From the NCBI GenBank assembly GCA_900318355.1, contig ONKE01000042.1, positions 35,272 through 99,271 on the forward strand: 64,000 bases of DNA. The letters run 5' to 3'. The position numbers and the translations under genes were made by a program. The stretch's first letter is position 1; every line of letters starts with the position of its first letter. The DNA is from an uncultured Bacteroidales bacterium (GTDB lineage Bacteria; Bacteroidota; Bacteroidia; Bacteroidales; UBA932). The notes beneath the pieces were generated by a model. The model was not told the DNA's origin. It saw nothing but the letters and a program-made list of their open reading frames with translations, and searched no databases. Of the stretch, positions 63,093-64,000 are shown piece after piece.

Positions 63093-63142
63093 CTCTTACG
63101 GTTCGTTGATTAAGTTCGTAACGTTGCGCTAAAAAGTAAGAG
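63093..63142 (+). promoter_or_regulatory. rplS leader with inverted repeat
   Basis: CTCTTAC (63093-63099) and GTAAGAG (63136-63142) are exact reverse complements in the roughly 70-base leader. The stem would end just before the ATG at 63145, so folding could hide the start site. Confidence 0.45.
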
Positions 63143-63144
63143 AA

Positions 63145-63525
63145 ATGGATTTGATTAAATTGGTCGAGCAGTCTTTTGCAAACGAGAAAGCAGCTCAGAT
63201 TCCTTCTTTCAAGGCCGGTGACACCGTGACGGTGACCTACCGGATCAAAGAAGGTGATAAGGACAGACTTCAGAAGTTCAGAGGCGTTGTCATCCAGATC
63301 AGCGGTGCAACTCCCTTCACCAGGACTTTCACTGTCCGCAAAGTTTCCGGCGGTGTCGGAGTTGAAAGGATCTTCCCCTTCCAGTCCCCCTTCATCGACG
63401 AAGTAGAAGTCAACAAGGTCGGTAAGGTTCGCCGCGCCCGCATCTTCTACCTGCGCAACCTCTCTGGTAAGAAGGCTCGCATCCAGGAAAAGAAGTTCGT
63501 CAAGACGGCTGCCGAGCAGGAATAA
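63145..63525 (+). CDS. rplS: 50S ribosomal protein L19
   Basis: 126 residues with the L19 core: FKAGDTVTVTYRIKEGDKDRLQ, the KFRGVVIQISGA strand, FTVRKVSGGVGVERIFPFQSP, and the C-terminal VGKVRRARIFYLRNLSGKKARIQEKK. It sits at the interface of the 30S and 50S subunits. Its own promoter and a structured leader precede it; a tRNA-Arg follows 10 bases after the stop and is probably on the same transcript. Confidence 0.97.
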   Translation: MDLIKLVEQSFANEKAAQIPSFKAGDTVTVTYRIKEGDKDRLQKFRGVVIQISGATPFTRTFTVRKVSGGVGVERIFPFQSPFIDEVEVNKVGKVRRARIFYLRNLSGKKARIQEKKFVKTAAEQE

Positions 63526-63535
63526 GAAAACGACT

Positions 63536-63612
63536 GGCTCCATAGCTCAACTGAATAGAGCATCTGACTACGGATCAGAAGGTTTCAGGTTTGAATCCTG
63601 ATGGAGTCACCA
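63536..63612 (+). tRNA. tRNA-Arg, anticodon ACG
   Basis: 77 bases including an encoded CCA. Acceptor GGCTCCA/TGGAGTC (one G-T pair), anticodon stem TCTGA/TCAGA with loop CTACGGA giving ACG, T stem TCAGG/CCTGA with loop TTTGAAT. Reads CGU and, after A-to-I editing, CGC and CGA. Confidence 0.95.
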
Positions 63613-63618
63613 GGTTAG

Positions 63619-63655
63619 AAAGGCAATAGATTGAAAATCAATCTGTTGCCTTTTT
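63619..63655 (+). terminator. Terminator after rplS/tRNA-Arg
   Basis: A 16-base-pair stem (63619-63634 with 63638-63653, one wobble) with an AAA loop, followed by a T-tract. Confidence 0.87.
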
Positions 63656-63670
63656 CATTTGTCAAATTTG

Positions 63671-63690
63671 CACCACCAATACACCACCAA
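63671..63690. repeat. Direct repeat CACCACCAA behind the tRNA gene
   Basis: CACCACCAA occurs at 63671-63679 and again at 63682-63690. It lies about 60 bases after the tRNA CCA end, in 150 bases of otherwise gene-free sequence. An integration-site remnant is possible, but no integrase is present. Confidence 0.4.
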
Positions 63691-63725
63691 CTTTTACTAA
63701 ATTCGCAGATGTGCCAAAAAATCAT

Positions 63726-63733
63726 TACATTTG
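63726..63733 (+). promoter_or_regulatory. Promoter -7 element of the Ig-like lipoprotein gene
   Basis: TACATTTG followed by C; a 67-base leader follows, with a TCCGGGG/TCCCGGA hairpin (63745-63763) and a purine-rich GGAGGAG. Confidence 0.62.
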
Positions 63734-63800
63734 CATCAGTCCTTTCCGGGGAGGGCTCCCGGAGGAGAAAGATAGTCGTTTATAACCAAGGAACTATATT

Positions 63801-64000
63801 ATGAAAAGATTTGTCATGCTATCGTTTGCGGCACTTTCCGTGCTTGCAATTTCCTGCAGCAAGAATGGAGAAGTGACATCAATCGCCTTCGACAAAACCG
63901 AACTTACCATTGCGCAGGGGGCAAAGGAGGTTCTCTCCGTCACGTTCACTCCTTCCAATGCAACAAACAAGGAGCTCGCATGGAGCAGCACGGATGAGAG
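63801..64000 (+). CDS. Lipoprotein with bacterial Ig-like (Big_2) domain, 3' end outside window
   Basis: The first 66 residues are visible. The signal peptide MKRFVMLSFAALSVLAISC ends with a lipobox at Cys19. The stretch VTSIAFDKTELTIAQGAKEVL followed by FTPSNATNKELAWSSTDE is the repeat opening of Big_2/BID_2 Ig-like domains (key features: V-x-x-I-x-F, P-x-N-A-x-N, and W-x-S). Such modules are common in Bacteroidetes surface proteins. The rest and any catalytic part lie beyond 64000. Confidence 0.82.
   Translation, partial: MKRFVMLSFAALSVLAISCSKNGEVTSIAFDKTELTIAQGAKEVLSVTFTPSNATNKELAWSSTDE

Overview
The window reads as a chromosomal segment of a GC-rich member of the order Bacteroidales. The evidence is: (i) the Bacteroidota-type promoter -7 element TAnnTTTG stands in front of most transcription units; (ii) several families are typical of the group, including DUF4493, PCMD and DUF4831 proteins, a TGS-fused nucleoside kinase, a TPR/outer-membrane-barrel pair and many lipoproteins; (iii) Shine-Dalgarno sequences are scarce outside the ribosomal protein genes. 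Base composition looks to be in the high fifties percent GC (estimated by eye), which would suit an Alistipes-like or uncultured Cryptobacteroides-like lineage, but the genus cannot be settled from this sequence. I see no insertion sequence, transposase, integrase, phage gene, plasmid function or CRISPR array.

Layout. 1-8 kb (minus): an alpha-oxoamine synthase (sphingolipid- or sulfonolipid-type) follows gyrB, then comes a two-gene unit of a plug-less outer-membrane barrel and a 990-residue TPR protein. 8-14 kb: ftsE and nth overlap; an AGE-family sugar epimerase diverges from a sugar-porter MFS gene coupled to a ROK regulator; yicC follows. 14-20 kb (minus): a tight four-gene unit of an output-less HAMP-like membrane protein, trkH, a RecD/Pif1-type helicase and a DPP-IV peptidase. 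20-25.6 kb: a CrtI-like FAD oxidoreductase, a TGS-nucleoside kinase and a Kef-type antiporter. 25.6-33.7 kb (minus): a five-gene surface operon with four lipoproteins (DUF4493 and/or PCMD-type) and one barrel. 33.9-38.9 kb: a BaiN/HI0933 flavoprotein, a Fur-family regulator, a small barrel, trpS, a 57-residue ferredoxin and a DUF1573 protein. 39-40.2 kb: rpsF-rpsR-rplI with a structured leader and a strong bidirectional terminator. 40.2-44.4 kb (minus): parE, a PlsC-type acyltransferase and an acyl-CoA synthetase.

44.5-49 kb: a LacI-family regulator, then pepD, a DUF4831 protein and an LpxL-type acyltransferase. 49-54 kb: a four-gene unit of a POT peptide transporter, an orphan zeta-like kinase, tldD and tldE. 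54-58 kb: a GT2 glycosyltransferase, trkA (partner of the distant trkH) and a GlpT-like antiporter. 57.9-61.1 kb: hexuronate genes uxuA plus an SDR mannonate oxidoreductase, divergent from their likely LacI-type regulator. 61-64 kb: grpE-dnaJ, rplS, tRNA-Arg(ACG) and the start of an Ig-like lipoprotein.

The genome is very compact. Operon genes meet at ATGA or TAATG overlaps, and five of eight convergent gene pairs overlap at their 3' ends. Potassium and ion homeostasis (TrkH, TrkA, Kef antiporter, HAMP-like protein), lipid and envelope synthesis, and peptide or sugar uptake are the recurring themes. I found nothing that is clearly an unknown defence or mobile system. The best candidates for something undescribed are the DUF4493/PCMD surface operon, the output-less sensor-like protein coupled to TrkH, and the POT-kinase-TldD/E unit.
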